Assembly (NCBI GenBank): GCA_902363255.1
Contig: CABIZO010000001.1
Location: 124,001 to 188,000, forward strand
DNA from: Peptostreptococcaceae bacterium
GTDB lineage: Bacteria > Bacillota > Clostridia > Peptostreptococcales > Peptostreptococcaceae
Length of the DNA: 64,000 nucleotides
Reading direction: 5' to 3'
Within the stretch, counting starts at the first letter, position 1. Every line of letters begins with the position of its first letter. Below, one piece after another: positions 17,415 through 26,097 of this stretch. Under the pieces are notes generated by a model. That model was not told where the DNA came from, searched no databases, and saw nothing but the letters and a program-made list of their open reading frames with translations. The position numbers and the translations under genes were made by a program.

Positions 17415-17449
17415 ATAGATAAAATATTCTTATTTTATATTAACGATTT

Positions 17450-18301
17450 TTAAACTAGCCACATTGTGAATCCAAATATATTTCCTATTAATGCTCCAAC
17501 TATACCTATTACTAATAATAAAGCTATACAAGTAACTGGTTTCCAGTTTTTCTTTTTAAGTAAGAAGAATAACATTAAAGTTAAGCCTAAAGGAATTATA
17601 TTAGGTAAAATACCATCTAAAATATTTTGGATAACTATAGGAGACTCACCGTTAGGTATTTCTATAGCTAATTTAGTTGCACCGTAGTTAGAAGTTAAAG
17701 CACCAACTATGAATACACCTAATAAAGAAGCAGAACGAGTGAATTCTTTAGCATTCTTAGTTAATATATCTATTGCCTTAGAACCTAAGTTATAAGACCA
17801 GTACATTAACCAATATCTTAACCCAAACTGAACAATATTGAATATCAACAAGAACAAGATTGGACCAAGTAAAGATCCTCCAATAGCCATATTAGCAGTT
17901 ATACCAGCAGTTATTGGAACTAATGTGAACCAGAATATAGCATCACCTATACCACCTAAAGGACCCATAGCAGCAACACGGACAGCTCTAATAGTTTGAG
18001 TATCTGCTTTTTGTTGTTCTAATGAAAGTATTATACCCATAACGAAAGTTACAAGGAATGGATGAGTATTAAAGAAATCAAGGTTATGTTTCATAGACTT
18101 AGATAAGTCTTCTTTATTAGTATGGATTTTTTCTAATCCAGGTAATATACCATATAACCATCCAGCAGCTTGCATTCTTTCATAGTTGAATGAAGCTTGT
18201 AGGAATAGTGAACGCCAAACCATCTTATTTAAAGTTTTTTTGTCAAGATCTTTGGCTGGAGTTAAATCATTATATTGAGTTGAATTATATTCCATCTTCA
18301 T
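17450..18301 (-). CDS. PTS mannose/fructose/sorbose/GalNAc family IID component
   Basis: Membrane subunit IID of a mannose-family phosphotransferase system, about 283 residues. Family marks are WRSLFLQASFNYERMQAAGWLYGILPGL at the N-terminus, FFNTHPFLVTFVMGI and MGPLGGIGDAIFWFTLVPI in the middle, and a single hydrophobic segment at the C-terminus. With IIC it forms the sugar channel. GGAGG sits only 2 bases from the ATG at 18304 and 5 bases from the next ATG at 18301, which I chose; 18295 is also possible. It overlaps the end of IIC, so the two are translationally coupled. Confidence 0.93.
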   Translation of the reverse strand: MKMEYNSTQYNDLTPAKDLDKKTLNKMVWRSLFLQASFNYERMQAAGWLYGILPGLEKIHTNKEDLSKSMKHNLDFFNTHPFLVTFVMGIILSLEQQKADTQTIRAVRVAAMGPLGGIGDAIFWFTLVPITAGITANMAIGGSLLGPILFLLIFNIVQFGLRYWLMYWSYNLGSKAIDILTKNAKEFTRSASLLGVFIVGALTSNYGATKLAIEIPNGESPIVIQNILDGILPNIIPLGLTLMLFFLLKKKNWKPVTCIALLLVIGIVGALIGNIFGFTMWLV

Positions 18302-19100
18302 CATCTCCTCCCCCTACTGGTGCATATGCAGTAGCAGTTTTCATTTTTACGTTATTTTGGAAGTCATAAACAGCAACAGCTATTCCTATGAATGCTATTA
18401 TTAATAGAGCTGAACCACCTAAGCTTTCTATACTACCTACTATTGTAGCTAAAGCGAAACCAGCAAAGTAAACTCCCCAAAGTTCTTTAGATAACATTAT
18501 ACGAAGAAGTATTGCGAAACCTACATAACGCATCATTCCACCAGCAGCACTAAGTCCGTTCATGAACCAAGCAAACTGCTCAGATAAAGCAGTTAATGTC
18601 TCACCAGCAGCAGCACCACCTATTAATCCTATAACAACTATTACTGCAAAAGATAATCCTAAAGCGCCCATTGCTAAGAAGTTAAGCTTAACTATACCGC
18701 TTGGATTAGCTTCATCAGCATATTTGTCAGCTTTAGACATCAATGGAGCCATTATTGTGAATACGAAAGTAACAAAATATTGTCCTATTAATGCGAATGG
18801 AACTGCTAAACCAACAGCAGCAGCAGGTTCCAATTTAGAAGATACGGCAAAGACTACCGCCATGATTCCACCTATAACTGCATTTGGAGGTTGTGCTCCC
18901 CCTACTGGCATGTTACCAATTGTCATTAATTGATAAGTACCACCTACAACAAGTCCAGTTTGTAAATCCCCAAGTATGGCACCAATAACAGCACCAGATA
19001 CAATTGGTTGGTATAATGACTCTAAGAAACTAAATTGGTCGATACCAGCAATGAATGCAAATACAGCAACCAATAGAATCTGAATAATATTAAAATCCAT
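18285..19100 (-). CDS. PTS mannose/fructose/sorbose/GalNAc family IIC component
   Basis: Polytopic IIC permease subunit, about 271 residues, nearly all hydrophobic. Typical features are an N-terminal AGIDQFSFLESLYQPIV segment, GLVVGGTYQLMTIGNMPVGGAQPPNAVIGGI, and a short hydrophilic C-terminus. It binds and translocates the sugar together with IID. The ATG at 19100 is eight bases from GGGGA; a TTG six bases upstream (19106) is too close to the site. The gene sits between IIB (22 bases away) and IID (overlapping). Confidence 0.94.
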   Translation of the reverse strand: MDFNIIQILLVAVFAFIAGIDQFSFLESLYQPIVSGAVIGAILGDLQTGLVVGGTYQLMTIGNMPVGGAQPPNAVIGGIMAVVFAVSSKLEPAAAVGLAVPFALIGQYFVTFVFTIMAPLMSKADKYADEANPSGIVKLNFLAMGALGLSFAVIVVIGLIGGAAAGETLTALSEQFAWFMNGLSAAGGMMRYVGFAILLRIMLSKELWGVYFAGFALATIVGSIESLGGSALLIIAFIGIAVAVYDFQNNVKMKTATAYAPVGGGDDEDGI

Positions 19101-19121
19101 GTTCAAAATCCCCTTTCGTTA

Positions 19122-19598
19122 TTATTTAAAAAGTTTTTCTAGATTTTCAGCACCTTCTGTAGGAACTCTTCTTATTTCAAGTTCTACACCAAGTTCTCTT
19201 AATTTTCTAAATGCTTCAACATCCTTATCATCTACAGCTACAGATCCAACGACTTGACGTTTACCTTCAGCCATGTGCATGTTTCCAATGTTAACTTTCT
19301 TTATTGGAACTCCTCCCTCAACAAGTTTTAAAACATCTGTAGGATTTTCACAAACGATGAATATAAACTGTTTAGCACTGGCTTTGTGTATAGTACTAAT
19401 AGTTTTTTCAAGTGTCCAATAACGTGTAGAAGCATAACTTGGAGCAGCCATATCCATTAAGCCTTGTCTAAGCTTATCACCTGCTACATTATCATTTGCA
19501 ACTAGAATTAAGTTAGCGCCAATAGATCCACACCATTGAGTAGCTACTTGTCCATGGATTAATCTGTTATCAATTCTTGTTAAAACAATGTTTGGCAT
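19122..19598 (-). CDS. PTS mannose/fructose/sorbose/GalNAc family IIB component
   Basis: Cytoplasmic phosphocarrier IIB, 158 residues. The start PNIVLTRIDNRLIHGQV carries the phosphorylated His15 in the family motif RIDxRLIHGQV. It receives phosphate from IIA and passes it to the sugar entering through IIC-IID. SD is GAGGAGGG. First gene of the operon; a cre-like CcpA site lies about 120 bases upstream, and the divergent AraC-type gene is a likely activator. The matching IIA is in a separate operon at 21466. Confidence 0.95.
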   Translation of the reverse strand: MPNIVLTRIDNRLIHGQVATQWCGSIGANLILVANDNVAGDKLRQGLMDMAAPSYASTRYWTLEKTISTIHKASAKQFIFIVCENPTDVLKLVEGGVPIKKVNIGNMHMAEGKRQVVGSVAVDDKDVEAFRKLRELGVELEIRRVPTEGAENLEKLFK

Positions 19599-19719
19599 AG
19601 TATTTCCCTCCTCATAATTTATTTATAATGTTTTAAAAGAAATTAGTTATTTAATATAATTATAGAGGGTATATAATTTATAATCTTTAGAAATTTTGGT
19701 TTTTTATTTGTGTTTTTTA

Positions 19720-19733
19720 ACAAAACGTTTTCA
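19720..19733 (-). promoter_or_regulatory. Probable CcpA (cre) site of the PTS operon
   Basis: On the minus strand the sequence reads TGAAAACGTTTTGT. It contains the GAAAANGTTTT core described for C. difficile CcpA sites and lies in the 305-bp divergent region between IIB and the AraC gene. Carbon catabolite control of amino-sugar uptake would be expected. Confidence 0.6.
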
Positions 19734-19792
19734 GAGTTGAAAAAATAAGAAAATGCAGTTAGAAAGCTAATTATAAAATGGTTCCTTTAAAA

Positions 19793-19820
19793 TTGACAAT
19801 CGTTTTAAATATAGTAGAAT
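19793..19820 (+). promoter_or_regulatory. Promoter of the AraC-family regulator
   Basis: Perfect TTGACA (19793-19798), 16-bp spacer, TAGAAT (19815-19820). Transcription would run into the regulator gene at 19904. Confidence 0.7.
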
Positions 19821-19903
19821 ATAAATATAATTTATTTTAATGTTAAATTGTGTAAGGGTTATTATATGAATTGAGGGGAATCTTATAAGGGGGTTGACTA
19901 AAA

Positions 19904-21070
19904 ATGAATAATAAAACAACTAGTTCTCAATTTGGAAAATATGGATTAGTTTACGAAAAGGTTAAAGAAATAGATAGGGATAATTTAATATCAAGAAAGA
20001 TTATTACCAGTGATACAGTAATCTCAAGTTTGTATAATTTTTTAGAACCTGTATATATTGAAATTGTAGAAGGAATGGCATATATATTAATAAGTGATAG
20101 TAAAAATGGGGAGTTTGAACTATTTGGCATACATAGAAATTTGGAGATAAAGCCTAATATGTATTTTAATATAATTCCCATGCTTGGAAAAGTAACATAT
20201 AATTTAATAATTCCTAAAAATTATAATTTGAAATTAGAGTTTTTAGATACACCATATGTATATAATAAAATACAATCTACTATAAATATACCTGAAATAA
20301 TAGCTTGTTATTATAGTATAAAAAGTCCAAATTATAAGTTTAAAGGAGAAAGTCACAATGTATATGAATTAACATTTGTTGATAATGGTAATTTAGATAC
20401 AACGGTTGATGGAGTAGAGTATAAATTAGAAGCATATGACCTAATTATTTATGGAAAGAATAAGTTCCATACTCAGCAAGTAAATAGTGACTCTTCTTGT
20501 TCATATTTAACGATAATATTTGAAATGGAATGTGAAGATGATAATCTTATTTGCAATAGAGTTTTCCATTGTAGAAAAGAATTATATAAAGTATTGAAAA
20601 ACTTCTCGAAAAATTTATCTTCAGATATGCCATATTCAAAAAATCTAGTCTTAAGTAATTTACATGAGATAATTATTAGACTATTTCAATATGATTATTT
20701 AGATTTAGAAGACAATAAGTTACCCAAAGAGTCATATCAATATTTTCAAAATCAATTACTAGAAAATATTGTATCGTACATAGACAATATGATTTGTGAA
20801 CCTATTACGATAGAGGATATTTGTAATAAGTTTGCCATATCTAGATCTTCATTACAAACATTATTTAAAAATAATTTAAATACAACACCTAAAAAATATG
20901 TAAGTGATTTAAAATTAGCCAAAAGTAAGCTTTTAATAAAGGAAAATAAATATACAATTAGTGAAATTGCATTTATGTTAGGTTTTAGTTCGATACATTA
21001 TTTTTCAAGGGCATTTACTCAACATTTTGATATAAGCCCTAGTGAGTATTCTCAAACAGTTTTCAAGTAA
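19904..21070 (+). CDS. AraC-family transcriptional regulator of the amino-sugar PTS
   Basis: A 388-residue regulator. The last ~100 residues (285-388) are the two-helix-turn-helix AraC/XylS domain: TIEDICNKFAISRSSLQTLFKNN and then ISEIAFMLGFSSIHYFSRAFTQHF with the SPSEY ending. The middle (about 140-220) looks like the cupin sensor domain (FVDNGNLDTTVDGVEYKLEAYDLIIYGK), and a further N-terminal domain has no clear assignment. It is transcribed divergently from IIB-IIC-IID and convergently with the IIA operon, so it probably senses the sugar or its phosphate and activates both. SD is AAGGGGG. Confidence 0.88.
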   Translation: MNNKTTSSQFGKYGLVYEKVKEIDRDNLISRKIITSDTVISSLYNFLEPVYIEIVEGMAYILISDSKNGEFELFGIHRNLEIKPNMYFNIIPMLGKVTYNLIIPKNYNLKLEFLDTPYVYNKIQSTINIPEIIACYYSIKSPNYKFKGESHNVYELTFVDNGNLDTTVDGVEYKLEAYDLIIYGKNKFHTQQVNSDSSCSYLTIIFEMECEDDNLICNRVFHCRKELYKVLKNFSKNLSSDMPYSKNLVLSNLHEIIIRLFQYDYLDLEDNKLPKESYQYFQNQLLENIVSYIDNMICEPITIEDICNKFAISRSSLQTLFKNNLNTTPKKYVSDLKLAKSKLLIKENKYTISEIAFMLGFSSIHYFSRAFTQHFDISPSEYSQTVFK

Positions 21071-21106
21071 TAAGAATAGTTAGGTATAATTAAATAATGG
21101 AATAAC

Positions 21107-21145
21107 AAAGCACCTAGATAATTAAATATTTAGGTGCTTTATATT
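21107..21145. terminator. Bidirectional terminator between AraC gene and yajC-like gene
   Basis: AAAGCACCTA / TAGGTGCTTT, 10 bp, between converging genes. The T tail is modest. Confidence 0.6.
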
Positions 21146-21184
21146 AAACTATAATAAGTTTCTGAGTTTATGTTTTAAATAGTA

Positions 21185-21463
21185 CTAATCTACATTTTGG
21201 ATAGCATATCTAGATACTGAAATAACCACGTTTTTAGCGACTTCAACTTCTACAATGTCACCTTTAACCTTATTTACTTTACCATAAATAGCTCCACAGA
21301 ACATAACTTTCATACCAGGCTTTATCTCTAGATGAAGATCCTTCAGTTCAGAAGTTTTTTTCTTAATATTTTTAGATGAAATAAATATTAGAATTAATGC
21401 TGTTATTCCTAATAATACAGCTAAAGTTATACATGTCCAAATAACAACTTCCCAATTTATCAT
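21185..21463 (-). CDS. YajC-like membrane protein in the PTS IIA operon
   Basis: A 92-residue protein with one N-terminal membrane helix (about 5-29) and a small cytoplasmic domain, LEIKPGMKVMFCGAIYGKVNKVKGDIVEVEVAKNV, that matches the YajC preprotein-translocase accessory fold (the usual KxGDxVxTxxGIxGxV pattern). True yajC sits beside tgt or secDF; this copy is two bases from a PTS IIA gene and downstream of an AgaS-type isomerase. It may be a paralogue recruited to the sugar permease, which is inference. The start follows the IIA stop directly, so coupling is likely. Confidence 0.8.
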   Translation of the reverse strand: MINWEVVIWTCITLAVLLGITALILIFISSKNIKKKTSELKDLHLEIKPGMKVMFCGAIYGKVNKVKGDIVEVEVAKNVVISVSRYAIQNVD

Positions 21464-21465
21464 AA

Positions 21466-21897
21466 TTAAATACCATCCTCACATTCTACTTCTTCATGAT
21501 CTACAAGTTCAAATTTTACGATACCATTTTTACCAGCTTCTAAAGCAGTTCCTGTTAGTACAGATAAATCATCAATAAAATCTTTAGCCATAGAAATTTC
21601 TAGAATCATGGCAAGATTAGTTCCGCCAATCACTTCTAGTGGTTTTTCAATTTCAGTTTTTAATTCAACTAAAGTTTTAAATGGTGAACCTCCTGTTAAA
21701 TCAGCTAAGGCTAAAATACTATCACAATTATTTAAAGTTTTTAGAGAATTCATGTATTTTGCTTTTAAAGTTTCTGTTGAATCAGATTCAACAAAATCAA
21801 TATACTCCACATTAGCTGGATTTCCAGCTATTAAATTTAAAGATGAGCGTAAGCCAGTTGCAAAATTTCCGTGACCGCTAATTATTATTCCTATCAT
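21466..21897 (-). CDS. PTS mannose/fructose/GalNAc family IIA component
   Basis: Cytoplasmic phosphocarrier IIA, 143 residues. MIGIIISGHGNFATGL places the phospho-His at residue 9, as in the EIIA-man fold; ALADLTGGSPF is the second family motif. It accepts phosphate from HPr and passes it to IIB (19122). SD AAAAGGGG. It lies between the AgaS-type isomerase and the yajC-like gene in one leftward operon, so IIA is split from IIB-IIC-IID by the regulator gene. Confidence 0.95.
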   Translation of the reverse strand: MIGIIISGHGNFATGLRSSLNLIAGNPANVEYIDFVESDSTETLKAKYMNSLKTLNNCDSILALADLTGGSPFKTLVELKTEIEKPLEVIGGTNLAMILEISMAKDFIDDLSVLTGTALEAGKNGIVKFELVDHEEVECEDGI

Positions 21898-21948
21898 ATC
21901 TAGTAAACCCCTTTTCCATAAGTCTTAATATATTTTTAATAATTAATT

Positions 21949-23127
21949 TTATTTACAAGTGTATTTATATAATGTAACTCCTTCAACAACACGGTTAACT
22001 TCACCAGATGGACAAGGATTGTCAGGTGTTAACTCCATTGATAAAGATTTTAAAACTGCTAGTGTTTGTGCAAACGTTATATAAGCTAGCCCTAACTCTA
22101 CATTATTTGAATTAGTACCTGTATTATAAGCAAAAGTATAATCAGCTAATTCATTTAATTCAGTAGAAGGATTGTCTGATATAACAACTAATTTATTATT
22201 TTTTCTTTGAGAGCTTATTTCTTTTATTAAATCTAATTCATATTTATAAGTGTACTCATCATTGCTTACATAAACAACTGTTAATGTAGAATCATCTATT
22301 ATTGATTTTGGACCATGTCTAAAACCAAGTGGAGTATCAAACATAGCAACTGTGTTTCCTGCTGTCAGTTCAAGTATTTTCAAGCATGATTCTTGAGATA
22401 TACCTTTTAAAGTGTTGCTACCTAAATAAACTATTCTTTCAAAATTGTATTCATTAACTATTTTTTCTGCTACTTCAAATCCTTTGTCTAAGAAATTTTG
22501 AGTAGAAGAGCAGATAGCAGAGATTATTAATGATTTTTCATCTAATTTATCAAGGTTAAAGCAAAGATATGCAGCTAAATACATATTAGAAAAACTTGAT
22601 GTCATGGCAAATGATTGATCATGAGTTTCTTCAGCAAGATTTATAGCATAACAATTATCTAACTTATCGGCCATTTTAGAAAGTGAACCTTCTTTGTTAC
22701 AAGTGATAAATAAATGATATAAATTGCTACAAACTTCATTAGCAGCCTCAACAGCTCCAATTGATTCAGGTGAATTTCCAGAACGTCCGAAACTTATTAA
22801 TAGTGTTGGTTTAGTTTTAGATAAATAATTTTCTGGTGTAGCGACTATATCAGTAGTAGCAAAAGATTTAACTTTATAATTAAGAGTTTTATTTAACTCA
22901 GAATATAGAGAATTACCAACAAATTCACTAGTACCAGCTCCAGTTAGTATTATATCATAATCGTCACATTTGATAACTTTGTTTATAAACTCTTGTATAG
23001 AATCTTTGCTCTCCTTTATTTGAGTTACAGTTTTTAACCATGTTTTTGGTTGTTGATATATTTCTTGTAAAGTAAAAGATGATTTAGTATCTTTCATTTG
23101 ATTTTCAGTAATATTAAAAATACTCAT
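21949..23127 (-). CDS. agaS: AgaS-family SIS-domain sugar isomerase/deaminase
   Basis: Two-SIS-domain protein, 392 residues, of the AgaS type: deaminates and isomerises galactosamine-6-phosphate to tagatose-6-phosphate. Visible motifs are DIILTGAGTSEFVGNSLY (first SIS domain), LLISFGRSGNSPESIGAV, and in the second half VAMFDTPLGFRHGPKSII with the catalytic-region RHGPK. The start is ATG 23127, because the GGAGG (23139-23143) lies inside the longer frame that begins at 23145. First gene of a leftward operon with IIA and the yajC-like gene, divergent from the deacetylase gene. Context supports GalNAc or galactosamine; a glucosamine substrate is less likely but not excluded. Confidence 0.88.
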   Translation of the reverse strand: MSIFNITENQMKDTKSSFTLQEIYQQPKTWLKTVTQIKESKDSIQEFINKVIKCDDYDIILTGAGTSEFVGNSLYSELNKTLNYKVKSFATTDIVATPENYLSKTKPTLLISFGRSGNSPESIGAVEAANEVCSNLYHLFITCNKEGSLSKMADKLDNCYAINLAEETHDQSFAMTSSFSNMYLAAYLCFNLDKLDEKSLIISAICSSTQNFLDKGFEVAEKIVNEYNFERIVYLGSNTLKGISQESCLKILELTAGNTVAMFDTPLGFRHGPKSIIDDSTLTVVYVSNDEYTYKYELDLIKEISSQRKNNKLVVISDNPSTELNELADYTFAYNTGTNSNNVELGLAYITFAQTLAVLKSLSMELTPDNPCPSGEVNRVVEGVTLYKYTCK

Positions 23128-23181
23128 AAAATTTATATCCTCCATTTTAATTAATATCTAGCGAAATATTTATTAATTTTA

Positions 23182-23209
23182 ATTATAGTTAAGACCAATA
23201 TAAACACAA
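23182..23209 (-). promoter_or_regulatory. Promoter of the agaS operon
   Basis: On the minus strand TTGTGT (23209-23204), 16-bp spacer, TATAAT (23187-23182). Confidence 0.55.
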
Positions 23210-23318
23210 TGGGTGTGCTAAAAGATATAATATTTATGTTAAAAAGTGCAAATATTATCCCAAAAATCTTATGTATAATGGAGATATCTTATTAAAGTAT
23301 GGAGGGAGGATATAAAGA

Positions 23319-24458
23319 ATGTTAATTCAAAGTAAAAGAGTTTGGATTGCGAATCAATTTATTTCAGCTCAGATTGAAATTGACGATAATAAAATAATAA
23401 ACATTTATAAATATAATGAAAAAGAAGATGCTTATGATTATGGAAATAGAAGAATACTTCCAGGGTTTATTGATATTCACTGTCATGGAGCCTATGGATT
23501 TGATACAAATGATGCTAATGAAGAAGGATTAAGAAACTGGACTAAAAAAATACCTGAAGAGGGTGTTACAGCATTACTACCAACTACTATAACTCAAAGC
23601 AGAGAGGTTTTAACTAATGCGTTAGCTAATGTTGCAAAAGTTGTAGAAGAGGGGTATCAAGGAGCAGAAATACTAGGAATACATTTTGAAGGTCCTTATT
23701 TAGATATGAAATATAAAGGTGCTCAACCAAAGGAATATATAGCAAAACCTACTGTTGAGGAATTTAAATCATATCAGAAAGCAGCAAAAGGATTAATAAA
23801 GTATGTAACGATAGCAACAGAAGTTGATGAAGAATATGAATTAACTAAGTATTTATATGAAAATGGAGTAGTTGTAAGTATAGGACATTCAGCATCTACT
23901 TATGAAGAAGCTGTACATGCCTTTGCTAACGGAGCTAGATCTCAAACTCACGTTTATAATGGTATGACACCTTTCAAGCATAGAGAAAATGGACTGGTTG
24001 GATTTAGTTTGAGAGTAAATGAAATGTATGGTGAAATAATTTGTGATGGAAATCATTCTACTCCAGCAGCATTATATAATTTCTTCCATGCAAAAGGTCC
24101 TCATCAAGGAATAATGATTACAGATGCACTAATGGCAAAAGGATATGAGCCTGGTTCAAAATTCATTTTTGGTGGAAATGAAATTGAAATATATGAGGAT
24201 GGAAGTGCTCATTTAGTAGAAACAAAAGGACTAGCTGGATCAACATTAAGAATGAACCAAGGCTTGAAAATACTAGTAGAAGATGCAATGGTACCGTTTA
24301 ACTATGCTATTAATTCATGTACTATAAATCCAGCAAGATGCTTAGGAATAGATAGTCGAAAAGGTAGAATAGGCGTTGGATATGACAGTGATTTAGTAGT
24401 TCTTAACGATGACTATTCAGTTCATCAAACTTATTGCTTAGGGAAGGAAATGCTTTAA
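23319..24458 (+). CDS. nagA: N-acetylhexosamine-6-phosphate deacetylase (NagA/AgaA family)
   Basis: Amidohydrolase, 379 residues, that removes acetate from N-acetylglucosamine- or N-acetylgalactosamine-6-phosphate in the cytoplasm. Metal and substrate motifs: GFIDIHCHGAYG, HFEGPYL, SIGHSAS (metal His), QTHVYNGMTP, CDGNHS and the catalytic Asp in MITDALM. It is divergent from agaS and followed by a membrane protein and an aldolase, so its in-vivo role is probably AgaA, acting on GalNAc-6-P; sequence alone cannot separate this from NagA. SD is GGAGGGAGG. A TATAAT at 23274-23279 is a possible -10. Confidence 0.9.
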   Translation: MLIQSKRVWIANQFISAQIEIDDNKIINIYKYNEKEDAYDYGNRRILPGFIDIHCHGAYGFDTNDANEEGLRNWTKKIPEEGVTALLPTTITQSREVLTNALANVAKVVEEGYQGAEILGIHFEGPYLDMKYKGAQPKEYIAKPTVEEFKSYQKAAKGLIKYVTIATEVDEEYELTKYLYENGVVVSIGHSASTYEEAVHAFANGARSQTHVYNGMTPFKHRENGLVGFSLRVNEMYGEIICDGNHSTPAALYNFFHAKGPHQGIMITDALMAKGYEPGSKFIFGGNEIEIYEDGSAHLVETKGLAGSTLRMNQGLKILVEDAMVPFNYAINSCTINPARCLGIDSRKGRIGVGYDSDLVVLNDDYSVHQTYCLGKEML

Positions 24459-24982
24459 TGAAGAAAAAAAATATAGATTTAGCAGGTATGAATATTTACT
24501 TAAATACATCTGGAAATACAGTGTATTATAATGTTTTCGATAAAAAGGGATATATTGTATCTCATAAAGTAGAACAAAAATTTAGAGTATTTTACTATAG
24601 ACATTTTCTTATAATAGCGACTTTAGTTTTATTAGGAGATTATTTCAAAACATTTGGAAATACACTTTTAGTAGGTTGTGTAGCTGCTATTATAGCAGAA
24701 GTATACTTCAGAAATGTGTTTTTGAAAAAACTAAAATCTATAAAAGACTTTAAGCGAGATAGAAAAGTCTCTAAGATAGAAAATATTATTAAGAACGATG
24801 AAAAAGAAAAAGTTATAATGAAGAGCTGTGCTTATGTAGTTTTAAGCGTATTAATAGTTATAAATGCAATACAACAAAATTATAATTCGGCTTTTATGAT
24901 TTTAAGTGTATTAGTTGCTGTGTATGCAGTTTATTCAGCAGTAATTAATGGTGTAGCTATTAGTAAGATGAATAGCAAATAA
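24458..24982 (+). CDS. Unknown membrane protein in the amino-sugar operon
   Basis: I do not recognise this 174-residue protein. A hydrophilic N-terminus (about 1-45) is followed by two hydrophobic segments (about 48-88), a charged middle (KKLKSIKDFKRDRKVSKIENII) and two more hydrophobic segments (about 122-165). The start is the ATG at 24458, which overlaps the TAA of the deacetylase gene by one base (TAATG) and has AAGGA at 24444, so it is translationally coupled. Position suggests a role in amino-sugar use, possibly uptake-related, but nothing in the sequence shows it. Confidence 0.75.
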   Translation: MKKKNIDLAGMNIYLNTSGNTVYYNVFDKKGYIVSHKVEQKFRVFYYRHFLIIATLVLLGDYFKTFGNTLLVGCVAAIIAEVYFRNVFLKKLKSIKDFKRDRKVSKIENIIKNDEKEKVIMKSCAYVVLSVLIVINAIQQNYNSAFMILSVLVAVYAVYSAVINGVAISKMNSK

Positions 24983-25006
24983 AAAACTATAATTTATAAA
25001 TAGTAT

Positions 25007-25034
25007 AAATTTCGATATAAAAATTTCGATATAA
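25007..25034. repeat. 14-bp perfect tandem duplication before the aldolase gene
   Basis: AAATTTCGATATAA occurs twice with no gap (25007-25020, 25021-25034), 20 bases before the aldolase start. Confidence 0.9.
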
Positions 25035-25054
25035 AAAAGAGGGGAAAATTTATT

Positions 25055-25903
25055 ATGGAGTTAATTACAACAAAAAGTATTTTAAAAAAGGCTCAAGAAG
25101 GTAAATATGCAATAGGAGCTTTTAATGTTGAAAATATGGAAATGGTAATGGCAGTTATAAGTGCAGCAGAGGAGATGAATGCACCTGTGATTATGCAAAC
25201 GACGCCATCAACAGTAAAGTATGCAAGTCTTGATTATTTTTTAGCAAATGCAAAAGTAGCAGCAAGTCATGCTAAGGTGCCTGTAGTTATGCATTTAGAT
25301 CATGGATCAAGTTTTGAACTCGCAGCACAAGCATTTAGAGCTGGATATACTTCGATTATGATAGATGGATCTCATAGTAGTTTTGAAGATAATATAAAAA
25401 TATCTAAAGCAGTTGTAGATATGTGCAAGCCAGCAGGTATAGCTGTTGAAGCAGAACTTGGAAAAGTTGGCGGAAAAGAAGATGATTTAGATGGTGGAGA
25501 TGGTGGATTCACAGATCCACAAGAAGCAAAAGAATTTGTTGAAAGAACCGGAGTTGATTCACTAGCAGTAGCAATAGGAACAGCTCATGGTATGTATAAA
25601 GGTGAACCTAAATTAGATTTAGAAAGATTATCAGAAATAAGAGAAGTTGTATCAGTACCTCTTGTATTACATGGTGGATCAGGAATACCTGACTCTAAAG
25701 TACAAGAATCTATTGAAAGAGGAATATGTAAAGTAAATTATGCTACAGAGCTTAGAATAGCATTTACAAATGGAGTAAATAAATATTTAAATGAGAATAA
25801 GGATGCGATAGACCCTAAAAAATATAACAAAGCTGGTATGGAAGAAGTTAAGAAGTTTGTAAAAGAAAAGATAAAAGTTTGTGGTTGTGAAAATAAAGCA
25901 TAG
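25055..25903 (+). CDS. Class II fructose/tagatose-bisphosphate aldolase
   Basis: Zinc-dependent class II aldolase, 282 residues, GatY/KbaY/Fba family; it cleaves a ketohexose 1,6-bisphosphate to dihydroxyacetone phosphate and glyceraldehyde-3-phosphate. Motifs: AFNVENMEMV, VVMHLDHGSSFE (catalytic Asp and zinc His), MIDGSHSSFEDN, EAELGKVGG, AIGTAHGMYKGEP (zinc His), VLHGGSGIPD. In this neighbourhood tagatose-1,6-bisphosphate is the likely substrate (KbaY/AgaY role), which is inference; the fold does not decide between the two. SD is GAGGGG. It ends the operon with a strong terminator. Confidence 0.92.
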   Translation: MELITTKSILKKAQEGKYAIGAFNVENMEMVMAVISAAEEMNAPVIMQTTPSTVKYASLDYFLANAKVAASHAKVPVVMHLDHGSSFELAAQAFRAGYTSIMIDGSHSSFEDNIKISKAVVDMCKPAGIAVEAELGKVGGKEDDLDGGDGGFTDPQEAKEFVERTGVDSLAVAIGTAHGMYKGEPKLDLERLSEIREVVSVPLVLHGGSGIPDSKVQESIERGICKVNYATELRIAFTNGVNKYLNENKDAIDPKKYNKAGMEEVKKFVKEKIKVCGCENKA

Positions 25904-25955
25904 TAATTACCCCCAAGAAAATGATTTAGTTGATTTTCTTGGGGGTAATTAATTT
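25904..25955 (+). terminator. Strong terminator of the deacetylase-aldolase operon
   Basis: A 19-bp perfect stem (25904-25922 with 25933-25951) containing CCCCC/GGGGG, unusually GC-rich here, running into AATTTTAT. Confidence 0.85.
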
Positions 25956-26097
25956 TATGCTTAAAAACTATAGTAATGCGTATTTAATTTAATATTTTTA
26001 ATTTATATCTATTTATTAAAAAATTATATATATAAGATTATATTTTTTTCTTTTGGAGATAATCTAAATAAGTAAAAGTTTTTAGGGGGTATTCATT

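Noticed and set aside
18562..18933. 123-codon open frame opposite PTS IIC
   Set aside because: Fully inside IIC, Ala/Pro/Ile-rich shadow without SD.
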